Below are positions 9,685-19,466 of a DNA stretch of 64,000 nucleotides, in pieces (position 1 is the first letter of the stretch; every line of letters begins with the position of its first letter). Made by a program: the position numbers and the translations under genes. The DNA is from Candidatus Woesearchaeota archaeon (GTDB lineage Archaea > Nanobdellota > Nanobdellia > Woesearchaeales > 21-14-0-10-32-9). The notes beneath the pieces are model-generated. The model was not told where the DNA came from. It worked only from the letters and a program-made list of their open reading frames with translations, and did no database searches. The stretch spans positions 1 to 64,000 of the forward strand of contig JAIPET010000005.1 in assembly GCA_021736975.1 (NCBI GenBank). Reading direction: 5' to 3'.

Positions 9685-12600
9685 TCACATCCTTTTTACA
9701 GTGCCTGGTTTTGGATTAAATATATCTCCTTTTCTTTTTAAATTTTCAAGAATCTCATCTGTTTTTTCTTCACTTAATCCTTTTATTTCAGCTTCTCTAA
9801 CAATATCATTAACAGGAACAACATCTTTATTTAATGCTTTTTCAAGTTCAACAATTATTTCTTTAACTATATGAACATTACCCCTTTGACTAGCACTAAT
9901 ACCTGTTGCAATCCTATCAATATCAAATTTTCCCGTTTCAGTATCAAGACCTATTAGAGTCAAACAATGATGAAGTAAATCAATAGCTCTTCTCGCGTCT
10001 GCCTTAGTAACTTTATTACTTAAACGAGTCTTCGCGCTCGCTTCTGATAATCTTACAAGACCTTCTAATTGTCTAGCAGAAATTGGAACTGATTGAATCT
10101 TACCATCTTCTCCACTACCACCAGAATTTCTCATGTTAACAAAATAATCTTTAATTTCATTAATAGCAGGCTCTGTTATAAGTGGATGAATTCTTTGTTT
10201 TGCATATGCAACATATAATTTTATAGTTTCAGAATCAAGAGGTGTATCTTGAGCAGTTTCATCTTTATGTAATTTCAAAATAAAAGAAGCTAACTTTTCA
10301 TCTTTTTCCCTATTAGGTAAATCTTTAACAGGAAATATTAAATCAAACCTATTAATCAAAGGCGGAGGTAAATCAATTTGTTTAACTAAAATCTCATAAG
10401 GATCAAATCTTCCAAACTTTGGATTTGCAGCAGCAAGAACAGTTGTTTCAGATCTAAGCGTTGCTTGAATATTAGCCTTACTAATACTAATACTTTGCTG
10501 CTCTAAAGCTTCGTGCATCGCGCTAGTATCCTCACTACTCATCTTATCAAGCTCATCAATACAAACCATCCCTTTATTTGCAAGAACTAATGCTCCTGCT
10601 TCTAATGCCCAACCTTTAGTAAATTCATCTCTAACAACCGCGGCAGTAAGACCGGCGCCACTTGCACCTTTTCCAGAAACAAATCTTGTTTTAGGAGCTA
10701 CAATAGATACACGTTTAAGAAGCTGTGAATTATGAATGATGACTCCATTAGCAACAAAATTATGAGTTGAATTTACTTCAAAATCATAAACAAAAGTTTC
10801 TTTTAAATCAACTTCTTGAACATCTAATATTTTATCCCAAAAAATATCAGAATAAGCAATTTGAGCAAGTAATTTTGTTGAATAAGAATAAAAACCATTT
10901 TTATAAAGATGAGAAACTATTTTTTTCATAGTTCTTTTTGAAGGCATCCTATTGTTTTGTTCATAATGACAATAAGTACTTCTTCTAACACCCATATTGC
11001 TTTGAGATAAACCTAAACTTTTTCTTACATCAAACAATAATTTTGAAATATTAGGAACAACATCCACATCAGCACTATTGTTTGTATCAATAACAAATTT
11101 AAGAGCATCAATTTTTCTTTTAGAAACAAAACCTATTTGCTTAGAATATAATTTTAAAAATTCACCTGAAATTATTAATTCATAAGATTTAACAGAGCTC
11201 TTATTTATTGTATTAGTTGCAAATTTAATTTTTTCTTTTTTAAACGCTACAATTCCAAATCTTAAAAGAGCAATTTGTAAATTTTCAACAAGCTCTTTAC
11301 TTGTTGAATGAAATTCAATTTGTCTTTTCTTATTATTAACATGAGAATCACATTCAAATAAAGACTTAATAAATTCAGAAAGAATTATGTTTGGAGATTT
11401 AAGTACTTTATTTGGAATATTTTTATTAATCGACTTAGTTACAATTTCAAAAAATTCTTTATTTAAAAAATTAAAAATATTTTTTGAAAATAAATAAATT
11501 TCTTTTGCATTAGTTCCTTTTTTACTTCTTGTTTTTGTATTAGAATCAAATAAACCATTAATTAAATATTGATAATCCTTTAAAGATTCATCATCTGCAT
11601 TAGAAAAACTTATTTGAGAAGACGTATTAGTGTTTCTAAAACAACCATTTGCGCATAAATAACCTAAAAATCTTGCTAAACACTTATCTAATAAATTTGG
11701 AAATTTATTTGTTTTTTTATTATTTGAAAAATTTTTTTCTTTAAAATTTTCTAAAAATTGAGTTTCTCCTAAAATATTTAATTTATTAGGTGTTGCCAAA
11801 TAATCTCCTTTAACATACGTTTTAGCTTCTTTAGCAATTATAAATCCTTCATGATTTGTAAATAAAGGATGATTTTTTGTGACAATTAATTTTTTTCCGG
11901 ATCGTAAAGTTATTGATAATAAATTTTCGTTGATTTTTCTTTTCCAAACTTTTGATGCAAATCCAGTCCTAATTGCTCCATCTAATTGTAAAGAAGGAAG
12001 TTTTATATTTGATTCCGAAAATTCATTTTGATAATCCCTATTATCTGCGATTTCTTTAATTTTTTTTATCTCTCCATTTTCTAAACTTATTTTAGTATCT
12101 CCAGAAACACACTTTCCTGATCCCGGATCTCCGATTAATAAAACGTGAATATCTCCTCTTCTTTTAACACCATCATCTTGTTCCTTTAATCTTCCCCCAA
12201 ACATCTGAAGAATCAAAGCTTCTTTAATTCTATCATGACCATAAATACTTGGAGCCATACTAGTCACTAATTTTTCATAAATTTTTGGATCTTTTGATAA
12301 TTCTAAAATTTCTTTTTCTTTTTCTTTACTAATAACTAAAGTTTCAAATTCTTCTTGCATAGGTTCGATATGATTAACTTCAAGCATCAACTCATACCTC
12401 GTACTTTTTCCACCAGAATGAAGAGTTATCGGAACTTCTTTAATTACACCAGTAACTATAATTTTTGCCCCAGGATTTGTTTTTTTATCAGACATAGGAC
12501 TTACTAAATCATTTTTTAAAAAAATATTAATTCTTTTAGGTTGCTCACCACCATCCATGTCTTCAGGATCTTCTTCCAAAACAATTTTTTGAGCATCCAC

Positions 12601-13098
12601 TAATTCTTTACTTAAAAGATTGAATTTTCCTTTTCTAGCACAAACATTACAATTATTAGGTTCTTTAAATTTATCATCCATTTGAAGCATAGGAATTATA
12701 TTACCACAACTAGGACACTCAAAACGAGCACTCGTCACTTGAGGTCTAACATCAGATTTTTGACGAACTAAACCTTTAAATTCATACATTTTGTTAAGAT
12801 TTCTACTCCTAATATCTCTAACTTGAAGCAAAGAAGATTTTGGAAGATCAAAAAATCTAACATTTAATTTTGCTTCTTCAACACCAAGATCAAATTTAGA
12901 TATAGCATATTCAGCTGCTTTAATAACATCTTCAGGTTGCTCCAATAATAAATCAGCTAATTCAATATCAAATTTTGCAAGTTCTTTAAATGGCAAAGCA
13001 ATATATTCCTCTCCTTTAGAAGCTAAAGACAATAATTTATCATGATAATTAATTTCAAAAAATTCAGTAAATTTCTGTATTTGATCTTTTGCATCCAA
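9685..13098 (-). CDS. mcm: Replicative DNA helicase MCM, interrupted in-frame by an intein
   Basis: MCM N-domain with Zn ribbon, Walker A GDPGSGK, Walker B CIDELDKM, arginine-finger region INRFDLIF. 1137 aa including a 461-aa intein (host about 676 aa). Confidence 0.97.
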   Translation of the reverse strand: MDAKDQIQKFTEFFEINYHDKLLSLASKGEEYIALPFKELAKFDIELADLLLEQPEDVIKAAEYAISKFDLGVEEAKLNVRFFDLPKSSLLQVRDIRSRNLNKMYEFKGLVRQKSDVRPQVTSARFECPSCGNIIPMLQMDDKFKEPNNCNVCARKGKFNLLSKELVDAQKIVLEEDPEDMDGGEQPKRINIFLKNDLVSPMSDKKTNPGAKIIVTGVIKEVPITLHSGGKSTRYELMLEVNHIEPMQEEFETLVISKEKEKEILELSKDPKIYEKLVTSMAPSIYGHDRIKEALILQMFGGRLKEQDDGVKRRGDIHVLLIGDPGSGKCVSGDTKISLENGEIKKIKEIADNRDYQNEFSESNIKLPSLQLDGAIRTGFASKVWKRKINENLLSITLRSGKKLIVTKNHPLFTNHEGFIIAKEAKTYVKGDYLATPNKLNILGETQFLENFKEKNFSNNKKTNKFPNLLDKCLARFLGYLCANGCFRNTNTSSQISFSNADDESLKDYQYLINGLFDSNTKTRSKKGTNAKEIYLFSKNIFNFLNKEFFEIVTKSINKNIPNKVLKSPNIILSEFIKSLFECDSHVNNKKRQIEFHSTSKELVENLQIALLRFGIVAFKKEKIKFATNTINKSSVKSYELIISGEFLKLYSKQIGFVSKRKIDALKFVIDTNNSADVDVVPNISKLLFDVRKSLGLSQSNMGVRRSTYCHYEQNNRMPSKRTMKKIVSHLYKNGFYSYSTKLLAQIAYSDIFWDKILDVQEVDLKETFVYDFEVNSTHNFVANGVIIHNSQLLKRVSIVAPKTRFVSGKGASGAGLTAAVVRDEFTKGWALEAGALVLANKGMVCIDELDKMSSEDTSAMHEALEQQSISISKANIQATLRSETTVLAAANPKFGRFDPYEILVKQIDLPPPLINRFDLIFPVKDLPNREKDEKLASFILKLHKDETAQDTPLDSETIKLYVAYAKQRIHPLITEPAINEIKDYFVNMRNSGGSGEDGKIQSVPISARQLEGLVRLSEASAKTRLSNKVTKADARRAIDLLHHCLTLIGLDTETGKFDIDRIATGISASQRGNVHIVKEIIVELEKALNKDVVPVNDIVREAEIKGLSEEKTDEILENLKRKGDIFNPKPGTVKRM
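10729..12111 (-). mobile_element. Intein inserted at MCM Walker A (GDPGSGK|C...HN|SQLLKR) with degenerate LAGLIDADG and HTH-like region
   Basis: Block A CVSGDTKISLENGEIKKI; block B VTKNHPLFT; blocks F/G TFVYDFEVNSTHNFVANGVIIHN followed by Ser. Confidence 0.95.
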
Positions 13099-13194
13099 AT
13101 TAAAAACACCCTTCCCCCTAAGATAATTTATGAAAGAAAAAAAATTAAAAAAAGATTACTAAAAAATAACCGAAAAATTTACGAGTTTACCGAA

Positions 13195-13788
13195 TTATTT
13201 TTTAAGTTTTAATAAGTTTGCAATTAACATATCTACAGCTGTATGAACCATTTCTTCTGATTTAGTTCCTGTGCAAACAATTTTTCCATTACTAAAAAGT
13301 AAAAATGTAGCTTTTGCTTCCATTAATTTATATACTAATCCTGGAAATTGTTCAGGTTCATATTCTGTATTATCAAGTCTCATAGCTAATGTATTTAAAT
13401 TTAAATCCATACCAATATTACCAGATGCAACAATGTTTTGCACATTGATTTTTGGCTTAATTTTAATTTTAATACCTATTTTTTCAAGACTTTCAATTAT
13501 TCTTTGTATACTTTCATCTACTTTTTCTAAACTTCTTGCTCCTGTACAAACAACATTTCCTGAGCTAAAAATCAGTGCACTTGTCTTTGGTTCTTTTATT
13601 CTTATTACAAGTCCTGGAAATTGTTCAGGGTTGTATTCTGTGTTAGAAAGTGTTGCAGCCATTTTTTCTAAAGGAACATCGTGTTCTAGGCTTGTAGATA
13701 CTACGATATTTACCACAGTTATGTTTTGGTGTGGATCAAAATCCTTCGGAGTATTTTTTTTTACTGGCATTTTTTTCTCCTCCTTCAT
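13195..13788 (-). CDS. tbp: TATA-box-binding protein
   Basis: Two direct TBP repeats (NIVVSTSLEHDVPLEKMAATLSNTEYNPEQFPGLVIRI / NIVASGNIGMDLNLNTLAMRLDNTEYEPEQFPGLVYKL). Confidence 0.97.
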   Translation of the reverse strand: MKEEKKMPVKKNTPKDFDPHQNITVVNIVVSTSLEHDVPLEKMAATLSNTEYNPEQFPGLVIRIKEPKTSALIFSSGNVVCTGARSLEKVDESIQRIIESLEKIGIKIKIKPKINVQNIVASGNIGMDLNLNTLAMRLDNTEYEPEQFPGLVYKLMEAKATFLLFSNGKIVCTGTKSEEMVHTAVDMLIANLLKLKK

Positions 13789-13931
13789 ATTTATGCTAAG
13801 GTTGCATCTTTGTAATTGCTCACTGTAATCCCTTAAGCAACTATCATTGGTTTATAAAGGAAATATTCTATCATTTATAAATGCTTTTATACTTATTTAA
13901 ACATTTCATAAACTACACATTGCAAAATCTA

Positions 13932-13953
13932 GGCCCCCATCATTTCCTATGGA
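13932..13953 (-). promoter_or_regulatory. ORB-like element (CTCCATAGGAAATGATGGGGG)
   Basis: Matches the motif shared by five sites in the window: YTCYAKASGAAATRNWGGGGT. Confidence 0.6.
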
Positions 13954-14017
13954 GATATATGAATACATAGCTTCTCGACGTGAAATGAATGTTTTCAAGT
14001 ATATCAGTATACAAAAT

Positions 14018-14042
14018 ACACCCCATTATTTCCTATGGAAGT
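14018..14042 (-). promoter_or_regulatory. ORB-like element (TTCCATAGGAAATAATGGGGT)
   Basis: Same orientation as 13932-13953, upstream of tbp. Confidence 0.62.
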
Positions 14043-14123
14043 TTTATACTAAAAAAATAAACCAATATACTAAATGCTGATATTTGAAATGAATTGACAA
14101 AAAAGAAAGAAAAAAAGAAAAAA

Positions 14124-14480
14124 TTAAGATATTATACCTAATTCTTCAGCTTTTTTCCAATAACCAAGCCTACCTTCATCAAAATGGAAAAAAATCAAAT
14201 ATTCTTCCAAAATATTAAAGCCAAGTTTAAGCGATACTAACCAATCGAAGATGTGTTCAGTGTAACAATAAGGACAAATATCCATTCTTTTACCAGTAAC
14301 CACACAAAAATCATCTCCTGATGGTCTGTTCAGAAAATCTTCTGTCTTATTGTTTAAAGCCACCATTAATTCAGGCTTTGTCTCAGCTAACCAAACACTC
14401 ATTTGCTCAGCCAACCTTTCCGGACATAACGGATTCGTTATTTGCTGCCCGCACGTCACACATGCTCCCATTTTATCCAC
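14124..14480 (-). CDS. Small zinc-binding hypothetical protein
   Basis: Cys pairs CVTCG...C and CPYCYTEH; purine-rich SD-like gtggat upstream. Confidence 0.7.
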   Translation of the reverse strand: MDKMGACVTCGQQITNPLCPERLAEQMSVWLAETKPELMVALNNKTEDFLNRPSGDDFCVVTGKRMDICPYCYTEHIFDWLVSLKLGFNILEEYLIFFHFDEGRLGYWKKAEELGIIS

Positions 14481-14518
14481 CTCCTGGATTTATTTTTCTC
14501 GTAGGTGTAAATGAAAAG

Positions 14519-14580
14519 TGTCCAAATTATCCCGGACTTACAATAGCTTAAGAATTGACCTTGAACACTGCGAATCCGGG
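14519..14580. ncRNA. Candidate structured RNA in intergenic region
   Basis: cccgga (14531-14536) pairs with tccggg (14575-14580); locally more GC-rich than surroundings. Speculative. Confidence 0.2.
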
Positions 14581-14780
14581 AAAAAATGAACGGTTCACAA
14601 CACCCAAGGAGTATTAATCTTATGATCCATAAACAGTGATCTAACTAGCTTCACGCAATTATATACAATTGACAAATTCACTAGCTTTTGAATCATAATT
14701 AAATTTATTGAACAAATCATATATAAATATTATTATACTGGAGGCAAAGATTTTATAAATATACTAAAATTCTTAATAAT

Positions 14781-15188
14781 ATGGATTACGAGTCAATGTT
14801 AAAAGAAGCAAGAGATAAATTACCTGAACCAACAGATACAGGAGAACGATTTGAAATTCCAAAAGTAAGAGGACAAATAGAAGGAACAAAAACCATAATC
14901 TCAAACTTCAACCAAATAGCAGAAACAATCGGAAGACCAGCATCACACTTACTAAAATATGTACAAAGAGATCTAGCAACCCCAGGAACATTCAGAAAAC
15001 AAGCAGTAATATTCGGATCAAAAATAGCAGCATCAAAAATAAACGAAAGCATAAAAAATTACACAGAACAATTCGTAATATGTAAAGAATGTGGAAAACC
15101 AGAATCAAAACTAAATAAAGAAGGCGACATATATTTTATAAAATGTCAAGCATGCGGTGCAAGATATACATTTACTGCAAAAATATAA
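14781..15188 (+). CDS. Translation initiation factor aIF2 beta subunit
   Basis: VRGQIEGTKTIISNFNQIAETIGRPASHLLKY plus C-terminal zinc ribbon CKECGKPES...CQACGARYTF. TATA-like tttataaata lies about 20-30 bp upstream (leaderless). Confidence 0.95.
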   Translation: MDYESMLKEARDKLPEPTDTGERFEIPKVRGQIEGTKTIISNFNQIAETIGRPASHLLKYVQRDLATPGTFRKQAVIFGSKIAASKINESIKNYTEQFVICKECGKPESKLNKEGDIYFIKCQACGARYTFTAKI

Positions 15189-15249
15189 TTCTGAAAATAT
15201 ACTTAAAGAACTATGAAAAAACAATTAAATCTTTTGAATCTCAAAAAAA

Positions 15250-15927
15250 TCAATAATAATCTCTAACATCAATATCTTCTCCTGAGTTAATTTTTATTTC
15301 TTTAGTACACACTTTAAAAAAAACATTCGCAACTTTTTCTGGAGAAACACCTTCGTATTCGGTCATGTCTGTGCTTGTCAGACCCGGACTTATGTTGTAT
15401 ATTTTGATGTTGCCAGGAAGTTCTTTCGCGAGAGCTTTTGTAAATGTTTTTACAGCTGCTTTTGTAGATGCATAAGAAACTGCTTCTTCAGGAAGATGTT
15501 TTGCCGCAACACTACCAGTATTAACTATGATAGCTTCTGATTTTTCTTTCATAAAAGACAAAAACGCTAATGTTGTTTTCATAACACCTAAAAAATTAAC
15601 TTTTACTTCTTCTTCAATTCTTTCAAATGTTTGTTTTTCAAAATAATTCCATGAAAGAACTCCTGCATTATTAATAAGAATGTCGGGAATTACTTTTTTT
15701 TCTTTTAAGAAATCAACAGCATTCAAAATCGAAGTATTATCAGAAACATCTAATTGTAAAGAAAATGAATCGTTTTGACATTCCTTAACTACAAGTTCTG
15801 CTAAATTTTTATTATTTTTATAACAAACAACAACTTTTGCACCATTTTTAGCAAATAATTTGCATATTGCAGCACCAATACCTCTGCTACCGCCAGTAAC
15901 AAGAATTGTTTTATTGTTAATTTCCAT
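15250..15927 (-). CDS. SDR-family oxidoreductase
   Basis: TGGSRGIG, NNAG, YASTKAA motifs; start adjusted to MEINNKT. Confidence 0.92.
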   Translation of the reverse strand: MEINNKTILVTGGSRGIGAAICKLFAKNGAKVVVCYKNNKNLAELVVKECQNDSFSLQLDVSDNTSILNAVDFLKEKKVIPDILINNAGVLSWNYFEKQTFERIEEEVKVNFLGVMKTTLAFLSFMKEKSEAIIVNTGSVAAKHLPEEAVSYASTKAAVKTFTKALAKELPGNIKIYNISPGLTSTDMTEYEGVSPEKVANVFFKVCTKEIKINSGEDIDVRDYY

Positions 15928-15982
15928 AATTATAAACAATGCAAGTAATATTTATATTTAACTAAAACAAAATAACAAACAA

Positions 15983-18900
15983 TTAAACAAAACTACTAAG
16001 ACCGGTTTGAATCTCTTTTTCTTTACCAAACACAGACTCTATTCTACGCTTAGTTAATTCAACTGCTTGTCTAGTATAAAGATCCAAATCATAATTATTA
16101 ACTAAATCTAAACAATAATCAATATATTTAACAATACTACCTTCACTAATCGTAAAAATAACCTTTCCTTTACAAGTAGTACATTTTCCTGAAAGAGGAG
16201 GCCTTCTAAATTTCGCATTACAACCAACACATCTAAATTGTTGCAAAGAAAATTTTCTCAAATTTCCTTTCGTATCTCTAATAAAATGTTTATTAATAAT
16301 TAATTTTGCAACATCACGTTCATCAACAGCCCTAAGTTTAATAGCCAAATCCATTTGAGCTTCAACTTTCTCACCCATAGAAGGAATTAACTTATATGCA
16401 GAACACAAAACACCTTGATTAAAATCATAGGTATCATGAGTAAAACCAATATTTTCATATTGATTAGGAGTTCCTATAACAGTACCAATTCTTGGAATTT
16501 TTACATCATAAGGTAATTTATATTCTTCAGATGCTCTATAAAATGCTAAAGGATATTTCCAAGCAATATCCATATTAAAAATCATATCATCAACTTCACT
16601 AGGTAAAACAATAGAAGTTAAAACTAAAGGTGCATCCATAACACTACCTCTTGAACTAGGTAAATATTTTTGAGAAAAATTAAGAAAAGCATCTAAAGCT
16701 AAAGTAATACAACTTTCGTCACCATCACAATCTCTACGCATCGCCGCATGAATATATGGATGAGCATAAAATGCTTGAGTCTTAGAAAATCCGACGATCC
16801 TAGTTATAATACCAGCACTTGTATGAGGAGCTAAACCAATAGTTAAATGACCTGCTAAATCCTCTTTTTTTTCCAAATTATAAAATGGCTTCAGATCATA
16901 TAATTTAATAAGCATCTCATCAATAAACTTAGTAGTTCTAAATAAAATTTCATCTGCAGGTTCATCAGGACTTGCAGGACTACAAGGAATTACAATATCT
17001 TGAATTTTCAACTCTAAAATTTGATCATCTTTTTCTAATTTTTTACCAAAAATATCTTTTTCATAACCCATCTCATTTAATTTTTCAATAGAAGTTCCAA
17101 TTTCTTTAGGTTTAAAATGAGTAATTGCAACTTCAGAACAATCATATCTAACCGTACCATCTTTATTTACAGAAACACCATGTTTAGCTCTAAGAATTCC
17201 CTTCATAATGTGTTCTCCAACACGTTCCTTATTACTAGTACCACGAACACCCTTAATTAAATCAGGAATAATATTAGTTTTTAATTTCTTTTTCATAGAA
17301 TGAATAATATCTTGAATTTTAATTCTGGTTGAAAGATCAGATCTTTCTAATTCTTCAGTTCTAGAATCACATTCATGGCATCTTCTAAAAGGAGAATCCA
17401 TATTACATTTTTTACATCTATACATTTTAAGTTCTGTTTTAATATAACCTTTCTCTAAAGCAGCTTGAAAACTTCTAAGTCTACCACCCTCTTCACCAAC
17501 AGGAAATAATACGTGAGGACTTCCAGTGAGTTTTCTCATCTTAGCTTTTTCAGGTCTTCCCATCCTACTACCAATAAAAATACCTGATTTATCTTTTATT
17601 TTAATAGAACAAATTTTATTTATTAAATCTAAAGAATCTTTTGATTCATTAGTTAACTTAACTAAATTTATTTCTTTACCGGTTTGCAAACAAAATTTGA
17701 GTGTATCAACATATTCAAAATTCAAAATTAAATTTTTATTTTTTAATTTATGAGGAATACCTAATAATTCCAATTCTCTTTTTAAATCACAATTTTCTAA
17801 TAAATATTCATCTCCTTCTTTCAAAGAAGTGGATATCCAATCTCTTAATTCAGAAATTTTTTCTTTTTTAATTTCCTTCCAAAAAAATGTGTGTTGAGGA
17901 TGAAGAGGAATATTTAATCTTTCACTTATTTGTTTTGCTGCTTCAAAACTAATTTTTGTTTTAGTAAAATTCTTAATTAATTTTTCAATTTTTTCAGGAT
18001 CAATATCTAATAATTCAGATAATTTTTCATAATCAAGAGTCCAAAAAAAATTTAATGCGGCTTCTTCAAATTCTTGAATCCAATATTCTTGACAATAACC
18101 AGAAGGAATTAATTTGTGAGCTCTATCAAAAAAATCACCATAATTAATTAAAACATCACCAGTATAAATTATTTCTTTAATATCATCTTTATGATGTTTG
18201 GCTTGAGCTTCTGAATTAATTTGTAAAACATCACCATTTTTTAATTTAACAATAGGACCTTCAATAGTATCACAAGAAGAATACGCTGCTGCTTTTCCTG
18301 GTCTTTCAACTTTAAGTTGAGTTCCTGTAGCGACAAAACTATTTAAAATATGCATAGTAGCAGGATGAATTGACTGACCTGAAAATCCAGATGTTCTACT
18401 ACGACCATATCTTAATCTAAAAGCACCACTTCTCATAGGATGACCAATAACAGGTCTACCACCAACCAAATCTTTAACATAAGTATAATCAGGATAAATA
18501 GGTGCTGCATCTCCAGATTTTTTTTGTTTACCTTTACTTTTAGATTTAGCTTGAATTTCTTTAATATATTTTTCAAGAAAATTCCACTGCTCCATACCCA
18601 TATCATTTCCCCAAACACTAAGATTTTTCCACAACTTCGGAGCTTTTAAAGGAATACAAGAACTATGAATTAAACAATAACCAGATCTTAATTTATTAGT
18701 TGGAATTCTAGGAATGTCTTTGTAAAGAGCACTTGAAACTTCTCTTTTTTCAGAAGGATCACCACTAATTTCAACAGGAATTTTTTGCATTAAAAAAACA
18801 GATTCTTCTTTACTTGGAAAATATTGTAAATTTGCAACATACTCATGATAATCTTCAAGTTCTGCGGGACATCTTTGACATTCTTTTTCTGTAGCATCAT

Positions 18901-19450
18901 ATTCTAAAAAACCCATATGTTTTCTTACATAATCAGCAATTAAAACAGAAACAGCAGCACCCGTACCTCCAGCAGCCCTAATAGGACCCGCATAATTAAT
19001 ACACATATATTTTCCTTTACCATCAAGCCTATCTTTTAATTCAAGACTTGTAAAACCTTCTAAAGGAGCAGAAACAACACCCAATGTTACATAAGCAAAA
19101 CCAGTTCTAATACCTATCTCCATTGCTTCTATTTGATTTTTAAATTTACAAAATTTTTCTTGAGCAATTTCTAATGCAATTTTCATAGCAACTCTCCAGT
19201 CTTGTGGAGAAATTTCATTTTCTAATTCTAAAATTCTCTCAATTGCACCACTACCCTCTATTTGCGGGGCTACTGCACTAATAAGACCAACTACTCTTTC
19301 AGCTAAATTTTCAGCGAGTTTAACTTCTACAAAATCCTCTGGATCATAAGATTTTTTTCTAGCTTCAGATGCAAACTTATGAAGTCTTAACGATTCCTCT
19401 TTCAATCCAAAAAAGTATTTTTTCATACTTTCTGATGCAATCAATGCCAT
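15983..19450 (-). CDS. polC: DNA polymerase D large subunit DP2
   Basis: Full-length DP2 features (NYAGPIRAAGGTGAAVSVLIADYVR; DAPLVLTS; zinc motifs CKKCNMDSPFRRCHEC and CVGC...CTTC), no intein. Confidence 0.97.
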   Translation of the reverse strand: MALIASESMKKYFFGLKEESLRLHKFASEARKKSYDPEDFVEVKLAENLAERVVGLISAVAPQIEGSGAIERILELENEISPQDWRVAMKIALEIAQEKFCKFKNQIEAMEIGIRTGFAYVTLGVVSAPLEGFTSLELKDRLDGKGKYMCINYAGPIRAAGGTGAAVSVLIADYVRKHMGFLEYDATEKECQRCPAELEDYHEYVANLQYFPSKEESVFLMQKIPVEISGDPSEKREVSSALYKDIPRIPTNKLRSGYCLIHSSCIPLKAPKLWKNLSVWGNDMGMEQWNFLEKYIKEIQAKSKSKGKQKKSGDAAPIYPDYTYVKDLVGGRPVIGHPMRSGAFRLRYGRSRTSGFSGQSIHPATMHILNSFVATGTQLKVERPGKAAAYSSCDTIEGPIVKLKNGDVLQINSEAQAKHHKDDIKEIIYTGDVLINYGDFFDRAHKLIPSGYCQEYWIQEFEEAALNFFWTLDYEKLSELLDIDPEKIEKLIKNFTKTKISFEAAKQISERLNIPLHPQHTFFWKEIKKEKISELRDWISTSLKEGDEYLLENCDLKRELELLGIPHKLKNKNLILNFEYVDTLKFCLQTGKEINLVKLTNESKDSLDLINKICSIKIKDKSGIFIGSRMGRPEKAKMRKLTGSPHVLFPVGEEGGRLRSFQAALEKGYIKTELKMYRCKKCNMDSPFRRCHECDSRTEELERSDLSTRIKIQDIIHSMKKKLKTNIIPDLIKGVRGTSNKERVGEHIMKGILRAKHGVSVNKDGTVRYDCSEVAITHFKPKEIGTSIEKLNEMGYEKDIFGKKLEKDDQILELKIQDIVIPCSPASPDEPADEILFRTTKFIDEMLIKLYDLKPFYNLEKKEDLAGHLTIGLAPHTSAGIITRIVGFSKTQAFYAHPYIHAAMRRDCDGDESCITLALDAFLNFSQKYLPSSRGSVMDAPLVLTSIVLPSEVDDMIFNMDIAWKYPLAFYRASEEYKLPYDVKIPRIGTVIGTPNQYENIGFTHDTYDFNQGVLCSAYKLIPSMGEKVEAQMDLAIKLRAVDERDVAKLIINKHFIRDTKGNLRKFSLQQFRCVGCNAKFRRPPLSGKCTTCKGKVIFTISEGSIVKYIDYCLDLVNNYDLDLYTRQAVELTKRRIESVFGKEKEIQTGLSSFV

Positions 19451-19466
19451 TAATTTTTAACCCCTT

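Noticed and set aside
13271-13828. 185-aa plus-strand ORF
   Set aside because: Antisense of tbp, whose sense product is unambiguous.
14519-14620. Possible tRNA in the intergenic region
   Set aside because: A 6-bp pairing exists but no anticodon arm or T-arm consensus; kept only as a low-confidence ncRNA candidate.
15983-19450. Search for an intein in DP2
   Set aside because: No intein A/B/F/G blocks; length and motif order fit an uninterrupted DP2.
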